From: Seriola aureovittata
Taxonomy: Eukaryota > Chordata > Actinopteri > Carangiformes > Carangidae
NCBI RefSeq assembly: GCF_021018895.1
Contig: NC_079375.1
Location: forward strand, 3,806,560 to 3,870,559
Length of the DNA: 64,000 nt
Direction of reading: 5' to 3'
Shown here: positions 38,801 through 53,400 of the stretch, in pieces
How positions within the stretch are numbered: the first letter of the stretch is position 1
How the letters are laid out: every line of letters begins with the position of its first letter
Notes under the pieces: model-generated
What the model saw: the letters and a program-made list of their open reading frames with translations, nothing else
What the model was told of the DNA's origin: nothing
Databases searched by the model: none
Translations under genes and position numbers: made by a program

Positions 38801-41800
38801 TATATAAACTACTTAAAAATTCAGTCCCACCTTCTAAATGTTATTACCACCAGTTCAAAAATACCTTGTCGCTCCTTCCATCGGCATTTTGCCTCTTTTT
38901 AACCGTCAGTGAGCAGCGGAAAATGAAAAGGGACATTGACATTCCTTAACAGGACGAAGCTCCTTTGATTCCAGGTCTAACTCATTCACTCTGCAAAAGA
39001 AAAGCACGGCACGTGTCCACTAGATGCTGCAGTGCTGACCGACCACCAGTCTGTTTGTCAGCCAGATGAACTGTGGCTCTGCCCAAGAAGGTTTGTCATT
39101 TCTCTAAATTGTAAAAGCTCAAGTCGATTCATGTTATTTATGATTCTTGGGCCTTTGAATCCTTTCACGCAGCTACTGGAGTATTCCAGTAACACACGAG
39201 GAGTCTGCTAGAAATAAATGCATCCTTTTCTTCCTTTGTTCTGCAAAATACAACACTCAAGATGGATCGCTTTGTTCTGACGGACATGCAATAGATTCTG
39301 GGACATTTTGGGTGAATTGCACTCAGAGGGAGACCTGCTCAGACTGGAGAACAGGACACAGACATACCAAATGAAGATGAGGAAGGTAGACAGAGAAGGA
39401 AAAGTAAAGAGGCAGAAATGGAAGAGTGAGAAATGGGAAGATAGAGCGACAGAAATGGAGAAGAGCGGCGGGAGGACAGTCAGTTTAACAAGCACAATGA
39501 GAGATTCAGAACAAGACCAGTGGTGACCCAGAACGAACCACAGAAGTGAAAGAGGAGGGGAGCAGCAATTATCACTGTCTAGGCCAAACAAGGCCAAACA
39601 TCTTCCTCGCCACAAACCTTGCTTCATTTCCCTCCCTGAAGTATTTGGGTGGGGGAGAAATCACAGAAAGTTTGGACAGGGTCAAGGTAAAGGGTTGCCA
39701 TCTTCCATGCAGAAAAAGATAGGCAGCCCCCCGAGCGGGGGCCTGATCACCACTGGCCCAAGAGTGGGGTGGGGTGCTAGTTGTGGTAAATCATAACTTA
39801 AAACATTGTTTTAATAAAGTATTAAGATTTATACTTAAAGTTTGAAATCCTTTATAAACAATGTTTTAGAAATAAGCTATATAGATAGCTTTCAAGCTAG
39901 AAACTCCAAAATAAATTCTACTTCAGTCAATGTTGACGAATGAACTCCATCTCTTTATTATTTACTCAGCAGGCTGCTCTAGTGGTCATCTTGTCATAGC
40001 CGAGTTCAACAGGCCAACATCAGAGTGTGACACAGAGACCATGAAAAATAATAAGCTTTTGGAGGAACATGAACAGCAGATTATCCTCACATCATTTCAC
40101 AGTGCAAACGTTTGGAAATAATCTGCAAACAAAAAACCTTAGTGCAAAGGCAGATACAGTATTGTTTGCACAATGAAATGCACATAACACAACTTTGGCA
40201 AATGCTTACTACTAGCTATTTAACTTACAACTTATTAACTTGAACTTTAAATGAACTTATTAACTTAACATGAACTTAGTATTAAACATAGGCTTCACAC
40301 TCACGTCTGCATTTATGCATATGTTTTCGTTTCAGTGGTGCAGCTGCAGACATGTCTGTCTGTCTGTGAGAAGACTCGCTGCTCGTCCCGCCCCGCTCTC
40401 TCTCACCCTATCACTGACGATCTATCACTCCTCGTCCCTAAAACTAACCAACCAAACCAACGAACGCTATGGGTAGCCGGCTACTTGCCGTAAGAGGACG
40501 AATGCGGGTGGGATGATGCTGCGTTCAAGGCGACCGGAAATACGAGACAAACCGCGTCCAACTTCACTGAAGTGTCCATTCTCAAGGTCATGGCTGCACA
40601 GTGGAGCTCAGACACCCAAGGAGAAGGGGGATTTTAAATATAATTTGAAAAATGATTTTTTGGGTTTGTAGAGAAACATTTTGTCAGAGGGGTGGGGCTG
40701 CGGTGGGAGAAGACTAAAAGACTCGTCTGCAGCTGCTGCTCAGTTTGGGAAGCAGAGTGTGTTGAAACAAACAAAAAAAAACCCTGTGATTTGTCAGATA
40801 CTTCAGTGAAACAGGGACATGCACATTCAGTTGCATTTAAGTCCACTATTATGTACATTTCTTTTGTCATGTAGTTTCTGTCCAGTGGTGAGTTTGGGCC
40901 TGTAAACGACTTCAATTTTCAGTCCCACCTTCTAAAAGTTTTTACCACCAGTTCAAAAACACCTTGTCGCACCTTCCAGATGAAAGTCGGCATTTTGCCT
41001 CTTTTTGACCGTCAGTGAGCAGCGGAAAACGAAAAGGGACATTGACATTCCTTAACAGGACAAAGCTCCTTTGATTCCAGGTCTAACTCATTCACTCTGA
41101 AAAAGAAAAGCACGACACGTGTCCACTAGACGCTGCAGTGCTGACCGACCACCAGTCTGTTTGTCAGCCAGATGAACTGTGGCAGGTTTGTCATTTCTCT
41201 GAATTGTAAAAGCTCAAGTTGATTCATGTTATTTATGATTCTTGGGTCTTTGAATCCTTTCACGCAGCTACTGGAGTATTCCAGTAACACACGAGGAGTC
41301 TGCTAGAAATAAATGCATCCTTTTCTTCCTTTGTTCTGCAAAATACAACATGATGGGCCGCTTTGATCTGACGGACATGCAATAGATTCTGGGACATTTT
41401 GGGTGAATTGCACTCAGAGGGAGACCTGCTCAGACTGGAGAACAGGACACAGACAAACCACATGAAGATGAGCAATAAGGGCCCATCGATTCAGATACCT
41501 TTTTCTAGTAACCAAGGAGACCGATAACTGACATGCCAACACAAAACTACTGCTGTGGTGTCCACGTGTTTCAATTATTCTGTCTCTTTTCTATCAATGA
41601 AGGTAGGCTAAATTACAGAAACTGCTTTCTGTATAATGCAGTGCAGCTCAACAGCTCCACACACCACATCCTCAAAAATGATCACAGTTGAATCAATAAC
41701 ACTCTACAGCAGTTTTAATATAAACTGAACATTCTAACTTTCTTGGAGAAGTTATTGCAGAGCTGTTTTGTTAAACTGCATCAGTTTTAACTAGATGTTC

Positions 41801-44396
41801 CTAATAAACTGATAACTGAGTGTATATTAGTGTTTATCTGCTATACACAGGCTGCAAAGTGACTGGAATTTATTGTTTGTTTTTGGTGCGGTTCTCACCT
41901 GGAACTGCTTATATGCATTGAAATACCAATACATACTGCATATAAACCTGGTAGCCTAAAGATGTTCTTCATCATATATTATTTTTATCATAGTCACCAT
42001 ATAAGATGTTTTACCCCTCCCCTTTGCCCTTTTAAAAATGTAAGTAACATTTACTTTAATTTGTTTTAACTTGACTTTATATTTTTACATAAGTTATTTT
42101 ACTTCTACTTGATCAAAATTACCTGAAAGTGAGTTGTTGTCGAGTTTCTGTTACTGGTAGAGTTTGTTGCTCTCTCTACAGCAGCAAACCACACTATTCT
42201 GCAAATTACTTACTACATGGAGAGGTGGTTGCGTCCGGCCAAGGTAGCAAGTTTCTGATTAAATTCATTTTATCAGAAATTGGTTAAAAAAAGCAAAACA
42301 TTCCAATAATCATAAAAATGATGAATATCGGATCCGATAATCAGCCGACCTCTAATAAGGAAGACAGAAAGAGAAGGACAAGTAAAGAGGCAGAAATGGA
42401 AGAGTGAGAAATGGAAAGACAGAGCATCAGAAATGGAGAAGAGCGACAGGAGGACAGTCAGTTTAACAAGCACAATGAGAGATTCAGAAAAAGACCAGTG
42501 GTGACCCAGAACGAACCACAGCAGTGAAAGAGGAGGGGAGCAGCAATTATCACTGTCTAGGCCAAACAAGGCCAAACATCTTCCTCGCCAAAAACTCTCC
42601 TCCCGCTTCTTCCCTGAACTATTTGGGTGGGGGAGAAATCACAGTATTCAGAGCCTAAAAATAACCATGAAATGTTCATCATTCTTTTATTGCTGCAAGT
42701 GGATATTGTAAGAAAGCAAATTAAATATGCTGTTTGTGCAATATTAACATTTATATTTACTCATTTGAAAGATACTTTTATCCAAAGCAACTTTGGGTTC
42801 AGTGTCTTGCCCAAGGACACCTGGGGATCGAACCGCCAAAACTGCGATCAGTGGACAACTACCTGAACCACAGCCACCCCCCAAAAAAACATTGTGACTT
42901 TATATAACTAAAAATTAAAGTTTAAAAAAACATCTTTGCTGCTGCCAATGAAGCCCCTTTCAGACGTGCACCCTGATGGCAGTATTGACCTAGTAACCTT
43001 TCTGTGATATTTTAAACATTACTGAATCGGATCAATCTTCAAAGTAGCTCAAATCAAAATAACACACATCAAATGACAATGTGAAAGGTCGACTAGTTGA
43101 GATTTGGCATTACTGTTTCCACCGTGGGGCCTATCCCTTAGTGTCTCTGTGATATATTCGAGGCAGGGAGTGATCTCGTGAATCTAGCTAACTTGAAAAG
43201 TAATGTGAAGTGAGAGCGACGGTTGGTGGCAGTAATGCACCTCTAAACGGGTTTGCCAAGAAGAATCAAGTAACAAAAAAATGCAGGAGGAGAATGCAGT
43301 GTTTCCCATTCACAGCACATCCCAGATTACCAGCTGTTCTTTGCCTTGTAGGTTCTTGTTAAGTGTATTCAGATGATGAGTAAGAAGAAGGATCACTCAG
43401 TTCATGAAGAGGTCGGCCATTCTCTTTCAAAAACTGGTCGATTTCTTACCTCAGCGAATAAAGCCGCGGCAGCACAGAGCCGCGGTGAGCCAGCGCACAT
43501 CACAGTGGTCGAGTACCTCCCTGTATTCAGCATCCACATCAGATAGGAAAGCTTTTGTTAGCACGAAAAAAAAACTGTTGTTGAGCTTGCAGGCTAGCTG
43601 CCATTTGCTTGACTTTCTGTGTTCGTTCGGCACCGGTATACGATGTGTAGCTCTGATGTTTGGTCCCATAGTGCCGACAGACATTATACTCTTTCATCAC
43701 AGCAACATCTTCATTGCAAATCAAACAGACACACTTTCCGTTGATTTCTTTGAAGAAATATTCATTTTCCCACCATGTTTGAAATCGTCTACACTCACTT
43801 GCTATTTTGCGGTTCTTCGGTGCTGCCATTTCTGGTGACTCGCGGGAAAAGTTTTTCTTTGCTTAATTTTGTTTAGTGGAGAAGCACCATTTCCATGGCT
43901 GGCTCCATCTAGTGTTGAAACTGAGAAGTGCAACAGAGTTGAGCTCAAGCTTCTTGTACGGGCCATTTTCAATTATATTTTAAGGATTTGCTGCGGGCCG
44001 TAGTTGGCCCGTGGGCCGTAGTTTGGACACCCCTGCTCTACATTGTCCTATCAAATAAAGGCTTATGCACCTTATGTACACTATTATTTAATAATACAGT
44101 AAAAAACTAAGCAACAGTTTCTCTCTATAGTTTTAATTACTTTCATGCAGCTGCCTGGATGAGCAAATGAATATCGAGAAAAGGTTTTTTCACACAGCGT
44201 GTGAACGAATAAGAATTAAACAGACTTTGTAAAGGAGCTCATTAAATGTTTCATTTAAGGTTCAAACCTGAAAATGTTCTGCCTGGCTCATGCTTTACAC
44301 AAGCTTTCTAGGAAGTACAAAATTAAATCGCCAAATTGGTCCAACAAGACCAAAGGCTAATGGTGTTTTTTTTTTAATGACCCAAAAACCACAAAA

Positions 44397-44432
<36 letters not shown>

Positions 44433-47400
44433 TTTCTTACATTTAAACATGTATCACACTACTGTTGGGCATATTGGCCTTTTAAAGATGCAGCCCTTCA
44501 CCACTAACTGGTGTTAATTAACATCCAACCCTGCAGGCTTTGTCAATTACAGGTCACTGATGGGCCGTGTTGTTTTACAGCTTTTTTTTTCCGCTGCTGC
44601 ACCGTCAGAATTCATTAGTGTTCAGGTGATACACTCTGCCCTGACATTTAGAGCAACAACAGACTTAAAGACCGAGAGACAGCAGGCGTTTACTGTACCT
44701 TGTCCTGGCTTGTGTCTGACTCGCACACGCTGCTGATGTTTGGGAATATGTCCGACCATCCCGCTGAAGTGCAGTTCCTGCTAATGTTACCTGTGAGAGA
44801 AGAAGAGATATGCAGGGAATTATCTCCAGACTACAACCCTACATCAACAGAGACCCCCTCTTTCTGCAAACAGAAGAAGAATGGACGGCCAATGGTGCAA
44901 GGTTGGCGTGGCTGCAAAAAAAAAAAAAAAGGTGACAGTCAAGTTTTTGTTGTCTCTGTTTAGCCATCTCTCTCTTTCTTCCTCAACCACTTAACTCTTT
45001 CTCTCTGCCACACCTGAGGGAGGCAGGTAACGGACGTCGGACGCACCATACACAGTCAGATGTTCAGATCAGAGGAAGGAATGTGATAAAACTACTGTTT
45101 TTCTGGAGAATTAACTCATAATTAATTAATTCCTCCTGAATTACATCTTCTCATTTTCCCAAAATCAATGCAGTGCACTGGAAGTTCATCTCCCTTGGAA
45201 ATTCCCAGAATGCACTGTAAAAAGCATGATGCATCTCTTGCTCACTGACTGGAAGTAACCGTACTTCTGCCTCGCTACACTCAACAAAACCGCTTCACAA
45301 TGTCACAGCAGGGTAAACACAGTTGAAGCTAAAATATTTCTTTAATGGGTAACAGTGTTTTAAGTAGTGATGTTACTGTAATACTGTCATCACTGCTGAT
45401 GACTGGCTGTGTTTACTGACGTGATGACTGTGGAAAAAGCCCCTTAGAAAGCAGAACTGTCTGACCAGTAGCATACAATGGGTTCAGTCAGTTGGTAATT
45501 CTCTGTTGGTTCATGACTATGAGTAATATCTTAGTCATTTCATCCATTTTTAGTATGAAAAAATCATCAGTTACAGTTCTTTAGTACTGACATTCAACCG
45601 GGAGAATTTGCACCGAGGAGGTTTGCAGCTGACTGTGAAGCGGTTGGGAACAGGGTTAGCACCTCCAAGTCTGAGGCCGTGGATCTCTGCCGGAAGACGA
45701 TGGATTGCTCTCTTCAGGTTGGGAGGGAGTTTCTGCCCTTGGTATCTTGGGATCTTGTTCACGAGTGAGGGTAGGATAGCAGGAGATTGACATGTGGATC
45801 AGTACAGCATCAGCAGTAAAGAGGGAATTGTACCAGACCTTGGGGTGAAGAGGGAGCTGAGGCGGAAGACGAAGCTCTCAATTTACCACTCGGTCTTGGA
45901 TCCAACCATCACCTATGGTCATGAGCTTTGAATAGTGACCTATACTCGCAGAGATTATATATCTCATATAGCCTGACAACACTTCAGGATCCCCCAAGAG
46001 GAGCTGGAAAACATTGCTGGGGAGAGGGATGTCTGGGCTATTTTACTTGACCTGCTGCCACCGCAACCCAATCTCTGATAAGTGGAAGAAACTGGATGGA
46101 TAGATGGATGTTTATGCAGAAAACTAACTGGACTTTTATTTCCGACACCCTGAAAGCCCAAAGTTACACCACTCACATTGCTATAAAGTGGTATGAAGAG
46201 CTTCACTGAGCTGCAGGGCTGACGGTTAATTATATTAGGGTTACTGACCCTATCACATTTCATAGCATTTGTTGTTGGTGTTGAGAATACTTTGCTGAGC
46301 AAAGCTAATAAAGTCAAACCAAAGCAAAGTAAAAAAAAAAGAGCAAAGAGTCTGAGAGTTTTACTCAAAAAAAAAAAAATACAGTAAGCTTTATCTGAGC
46401 CAAACACTGGTTATTTCTTTTTGGGACAAAAAAAAAAAACTCATTAATTTTTTGTTTCTCTGCACTTTCATTTTATTGACAGAAAACAAAAAAAGACGTT
46501 CAATAACTTCAAGTTGCCCGGTGTTGCTAAATGTTCATTCTTACATAATTAGTCCTGCACTATTTCAGTAATATGCAACTTTAGGGGCTTTAGATCCGTC
46601 CCAGACAAGAGAAGCGTCAGAGTGCACTTTGGCTCTGGACAAGCCGCTGGGTGCTTACATAATGTTTAGTCATCAATGTAAATCAGAGCACAGCTCAGAG
46701 TGGAGATCCAAATTGCCATCTGGTCACTGACTGGAAGAACCTAATGGGTTCAGGAGGGAATCCACTCACTGTACACATTTACACAGACAGGAGCTAACGG
46801 AGGGTGAATAATGGGAGGTTGAAACGAGGACAGAAAGACTTATCAGTTTTAACCCTAAACTTAAACATCAACTCACTGCACAAGTGTGAAAAATCATCTG
46901 CAGACATCCAACGCCTGGGTTAGAACTAATCCTGAGCAAGAATGAGGTAATGTCAGTCCTAATCATCGCTTAAATAATAATGTACACATGTAAACATGTA
47001 CGTGTAAAAATACACTTACAGAAGTTGAAATTGATGCCTAATGAAGATCTACAGCAAAACAGAGCACACAGACACAAGAAAACCTCCTAAACACAGTTAC
47101 ATTTTGGTAAATTTAAGATGTCCTTACAAGTGTTGATAGCTTGTTAAAACTTGCTTCATTACCATTGAATAAACAGGCTCTCTGACAGAGTCTGATAATA
47201 CTTTCCCATACAGGCTCCAAGACAAGCTGACTGTGTGTAAATGGACGGCAACATACACAAATGATACAATACTTAAAGTAAAACATTATCATTTAAATTG
47301 AGCTGATGGAGACATAAGTGAAGACAGGTTTTATCTGTGTAAAGTCTTATTAAAAGATGACCAATTAGTGTCAGTGGTGGAGGAAGTAATCAGATATTTT

Positions 47401-50400
47401 ACCGAAGTAAAAGTAGCACATCTACAGGAATACTCCAGTATAAGTAAAAGTCTTGTATTCAAAGTTTTACCTTGTAGAAATATTATCAAAATACATGTAA
47501 TGCATTTATATCATAATAAAGTAACTGTATCTGTCAAATAAATGTAAATACTCAAGTAAAGTACAAGTACATTAAATTTGTACTTCATTTTTAACCACCG
47601 GACATAAATACACAAGGAAATAAATAAATGCAGAATTGAATATACACAGAAATCACTACATAATCATTCATTGACTGCAAGAATAAATAGCTTACCGTTT
47701 CTGTCGAACAACGTCTTGAGGGCTCGAGGACAGGGGATGGTGACAGTGTCTCCGATTTCAGCTCGCTCCCAGCACGCTATGTTGTCCCATCTTCCTCTGC
47801 AACCCGGCTCTGTCAAAACCAAAAGTGGCTTCATGAGTAAATGTTTTAACTGAACGACAACAGCATTAGTCAGTCAGAGAAAACAGTTTCGACTGTTTCC
47901 AAGAGCCGGACAGAAGAGAGCGTGGGAGAGACTGAGTCATGATACACAAAGGTTGGTTTAATCTATGACTGTATTCCTTTATTGCCCTGTAATTAGGGTT
48001 GTCCTATTTGGGCTGAACTGAAACTAATGAAATAATAAAAACTAGATGTCTAAAAAATTTTTCATTCACTGAAATATAAATAAAAAAGAGGCTTAAAAAT
48101 AAAAGATCACTAACTTAAATTGTGTGTTTGTGTGTTGATAAAACTAACTTTAAGTGTCCAAACATTCACTGTATTAATGATGTCAATTACAACATGTGAA
48201 GTATTTTACTGTTAATTAATTACAATGACGTGCCTGAGAGCTGCAGCACCTTCGACTTAGAGTCGTTGAGTTTGTTGGGATTTTGAGTTATTTCAAGATT
48301 GTTTTCTCAGAAACAGAACTACACACATTTTACACTTAATGCTGCATCTTTTGTGCCCATATCTATCTTTTCTGTTGTTATTGTGTTCAGTTGAATCTTT
48401 CTTTAATGACAAACACATAGATTAACACACATCTTTCATAGTTGTTTTCTGTGGATGTTGTTCATCTGTGTTTTGTTGAGTTTACAAATACTTTTTTTTC
48501 AGACATTTTTGAATCTCACCCCTGACAAATACCCCATGTAACAATAAAGCTAAAACTAATAAAAACTAAACTAAAAGTATTTTCAAAAAATAAAAATGTA
48601 ACTAAACGAGCAAACCTGCTTTAAAAACAAACTGAAATTGAAAACAAAAACTCTCAAGGAGATAAAATAAAAACTAGTGAATAATCCAATACTATTATAA
48701 GCATGGCCGTTAGTTCTTGGTATGGATCTATATATGCTTTAAAAGGATTTCTTAGTAGTGAGGGAGCGGGTTTCCACATATAGTAAATATCATGATTGGT
48801 ACCTTTGTAGAGGTGTGTTATTTCTTTCATCATGAAGTTTTTGTTACAGATTTTGTTCATTTTGCATTGTGGTTTCTCATATGTTTTTCTTTCTGACACT
48901 CGTTTAAATGAAGTTGTGTTTTTCCCCAAAATAATTTAACATGTCCTCGAACAACTAAAAACTGCTTGGCAACATTTCTATCCCTTTTAGACTGTGGTTC
49001 ACACACAGGGTCAAATATTTGTTTATATACAGTGCACAGAAGTCGCAGCAGGCGTGGAGCAGCTGCAGAGTTTCGGGGGAAGACAATTTGTTCTCCCTCA
49101 TCAGAAAAGCAGCGAGTGAACCTGTTGTGTTTTTGTGCTGTCTACTGCTGAGGAATTCACTTTCTTACTGAGGCAGCGCTCATGAATACAAATGCCTCAC
49201 AGGCTGATACTCCTTTCCAGAGCATCTCTCCCTCTGCTCACTGTCATTCTGTCTTCGTAATCGCAGAAACAAAATTACAGTGTTTGTGCCGTGGCCTCCA
49301 GTGACCCACAATCTCCATTTGCTAAAAGATTTTTTGACAAAAATAACCACTGATAAGATCATTTCCTCCCGTTGTAGGGGAAAATGTGTGTCTCATGTTT
49401 TGACCAGCAGTACTGGCTACAGACACACTGATAAAAGAATACAATGGCAAAGTGTAATAAAGGCTGATCAGAGACACTTTGAACATGCAGTACATTTAAA
49501 AGTCCAAAATTACATTTTAGTCATATCAGGTATGAAATTTAGCACAATTTGACTTGGCAAGTGGAGCTAACTGGTTACTGCAACAGCAATGATGGTACCA
49601 GCCATATAAGCATGAATAACTGACTGACTGACTGACTGACTGACTGACTGACTGACTGACTGACTGACTGACTGATGAAGTTACTCCATAGATCAGCTGA
49701 ATGCCCCGTTACTACCTGATTTTTCAGACCCATTTAGAGACTTTTAGACTTAAGAGATTTTTTTTTTTAAAGCACCTAGCACAGATTTAGCAACCTTTTA
49801 GACAAACTTACTTTCCGTACAAGAGAGTCGCAAGTATTACCCTGTGATTGCGAGTCAGGCTTTCCATCTACAGACACACCTCTCTATGCTGATGTGAATC
49901 AGCTTCTAACTTTCTCTCTGAAATCAAAGCAAAGTCTTTGTCTTTAACTCATTTGTTTGGTCATATAATCAGGATTTTAGCAGCAGCAGCAGCTTGGAAG
50001 TGACTGCCGGTTAACGTGAAGTCTTAATGGGCCACATTTTTTTTGGGAGGCGGGGGGGGGGGGCGATTTGTTGCCTTCAATGTGATAGGGTCAGTGAATC
50101 ACAGTGAGTCTCAAGTTGGGGGCGAGAGAGAGAGAGAGGGAATGACATGCAGCAGGAGGCCTGAGCTGGATTTGAACCCGGTAAAGGACTGATCCTAAGC
50201 GTTGTGCGCTCTACCAGGTGAGCCACCGGGGAGCCTGATGGGCCACATGTCAATCACTACTTCAAGCTTGTTCTGTCGTCTGACAACAGAAATGAAAATG
50301 TAAATGAGAACAGCTTTATTATGAACTCAGCTGTATTAAATACTGTGTATGTGAACACAGATGACACTAGGCAGGATGCTAATAGAACATTTTTCATACC

Positions 50401-53400
50401 GAAAGCATGAACCATTTACTGTAAAACTAATTTTCAAAAACATTTAAAGTGTAGCATTTGCGAAACCGTACCTCCTCCCTGACTGAAATACTTGGGTGTA
50501 ACGTAAAGCTGCTATCTGTACTTGTGAATTTGTTTTCAGATTAACACCAAAAATGGCAGAAAATTGTCTAGACTGCTTTATTCTGTATTATTCTGTGTAT
50601 ATCATATATGAATTAATTATTAAAAAACAAAAATGGTCTAAACTGAGTCTAAACTAAAAGCTTTGTCAGTGTTAATGGTCCAGGAGCTCTTTCAACCATA
50701 CTGTGTGATTTATCTCCATTAACTTGATGTTGTAAATGTTTGGACAATGTTTGTTCGTTCAGACGTGGCTGCGTTGTGACTCTGAGAACAAGGGATGAGA
50801 ACTCAATGTGAGGTAAACTGAGAAACCCCAAAATATCACTTTGAAAATATTGTGTGCTGTTAACATTAACATCTGTCCAGAGAATATTATGGTGTATTTC
50901 TATTCAGTAACGCCCCTCTGAGCTGCTGTATCTCAGCATAAACAGCTTATTTACAACAAACACATACAGCACAATAGGACCACAAAGAAACTTATACTCC
51001 TCATGGAGCATTTTCTTGGATTTTGGCATTTCTGAACACCGTCTTTCCTAAAATGCACAGGAGACATGTGTACGGCACACAGAGTGAATGAAAACAAACA
51101 CCCCCCCCCCACAACCTCCATAAACAAAACAAACACGCCGCCTACCAAAAATAGCTCCTCCAGCTCTTCAGCATGAGCCTTAATGGGTGTGAAAGTGCTG
51201 ATGGCAAACTGAAAAGTCAACAGGGCTTTTTAGCGATAGATGAATTGAGACAGTGTGCTCGGTGAAGTGTAGCCCTCCTCCCCGACATCCCTGCAAAAGA
51301 CATGCAGCCAGCAAACTACCAGGGCATCAGAGTGTGAAGAGAGAAAACATGCTATAAAAAGAAACCTATTAGTGTCAAGTTAAAAAAAAAAAAAAAAAGA
51401 AAGAAAAGAACACAGCCAGAGGACATGAGAAGCTAAACAAACCAGCGTGATGTATTCATCTGTTTTTTTCTGGCCTTTTTTTTCACTTGGCTCCTTGAAA
51501 TGTTTTATTCTTTAATCTCATATTTCAGGTGGTTTCAGTTGACAACATCATCATCGGGAGTGACTTGTGAAACTGAAAGTATTGTTGTCTCGTCAGGGAA
51601 GGCGACTGTTCACAGATGCAGAGATTAAACCTGTGACTCTGAGGTGTGAGAGGCAGAAACCCGAGCGCCTGCACCTGCACCTGAACTAATCATCAATGTC
51701 TCCTCTCATATTGTCAATTCAGGTTCTGCACAGATCCTCATCCACACTGAAGCACCGAAACGACGTGAAAAAGAACATGAGGATGTCATCATCTTCCTCC
51801 GAACAACAAAACTGTGCATCGCAGCCAGAATCAGATGGTAGCACAGACACAGTGGGATCAATCCATAAAACCTCCATCCTGTTGCCTCCTGCTGTCCACG
51901 ATCACTCACTCTGCTTTTGAACACTTTTCTTCAATATTTGATTTCATGTTTTGCTGTGTCTGATTTTCACTAAATTAATTCAATTCAACAATGGGCCCAT
52001 ACATACTGCCGTACCTTGAAAAACTATATGAAAGCTGAAACTGCTGAAACTCAGCCAGTTTAGTGTAGATGTGATCTGAGTCACACGGTGGATTCAGTAT
52101 TTGTAAAATACATTAATAAGGTTCAAACACTGGATTCATTTAAGTTCTGTTCTAAAGAGGATGTTAGGACTTCCGGTATTTTATCAGAATATTTCCATTT
52201 TGGGAGACTTCTAATGTGAGAAACACACCCTTTGGGGCCCCTGAGGGGTTGGCCCCCAGATTGTTGCCCCTATTTGCCCGGTTCATAATCCAGCCTTGTC
52301 TCTTTCTAGGACTCTGCTCTCTGACCTTTGACCTGACAATTGGTCTCATATTGTTTCTCTAATGTAGGAACCGGAGCTTATACTGTAAATGGCCTGGACA
52401 GTGAAAATGCTCCATTACAGTCCATCAGTGAAAAGACTTTTATTAGGAGACTAGATAGAGAGGAGAAGTCAGTGCAAGAAGGACATTAAGGAAAACCTAA
52501 GAAAAGGAGTATTAAAGATTTGCTAAGAAGACAGGAAAATAAAGAAGAAAAGGTAGCTTGAAAAGGAGGAGTGAAAGTGCAGAGGTAAAGAAAAGGGGAG
52601 CAGTGAAAGAGAAGAGATTACAGAGATACAGAGAGGTCAAGAGAGGACGAGACGAGAGAACAGATGTCTTTGGGGTAAAAAATGGAATCTGAGCTCACCG
52701 GAGCATGAGGAAGCGTCCGTCTACCCGCTAAGTGATCCATCTTTTCTCTGTGCGCTTTCACAGAAATACTGAGGCATCAACGCCGCCTTTAACCGACAAC
52801 GCACCAAATGCACAGCAGCACACATCTGGGGGTAAATCCCCTGTCTCTGCTTTATGGTCTTTTTTTATTCTTTATTCACTACAAAGTGAAGGCTGACTGA
52901 GCAGGGACCCTTTATTCAATGCAGTTACTTAAACAGACTGACTCTTTTATATGAACTGTACAACAGGATTCCATTAACCTTCAACGGCAGACCTTTTACT
53001 TCCCTGCATCAACAGTCATCACGTCCAACATCTCCTCCAGCCAAGGTTGTTTTTTCAACCTTCTGATATGACCCATGGGAATGTCTCCAGAAATAGCGCC
53101 CCTATAGCAGCACTTGTACCAGACCTCGGTTGTCATGGTTACAATAATAAACACATGGACTATACCGAAAGCAGCATACCTACCTTCGCTGCCATGGTTA
53201 CTATAATAACATGCTTGCTTAGGTTTAGGAAAAGATCGTGATTTTTGTTAACATAAGTACTTCCTCAACATTAGACGATCTTTGTTGTCATGGTTACAGT
53301 AATAACTATGTGGTTGGATAATAGAAACAACATAAACTGCTACTTTCACATGGGAATCGGACACCGCTCTCCTGTGTCGTATTCCTCAATCCACCACCAC

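Larger units (their letters stand above)
34201..38805. other. vipr2 intron 4, central part
   Basis: No exon is recognised. It contains microsatellites: CA/GC tract 35844-35911, GT 36871-36894, CA 36949-36966 and AAAC 37280-37338. A stretch at 37541-37810 reads like an LTR or LTR-adjacent repeat (see its own entry). Confidence 0.45.

Noticed and set aside
43404..43838. 144-residue plus frame
   Set aside because: It is the opposite strand of the hAT transposase remnant, whose minus-strand reading has the protein motifs.
49619..49674. CRISPR-like regular repeat
   Set aside because: A simple tetranucleotide repeat with no spacers, in a vertebrate intron.
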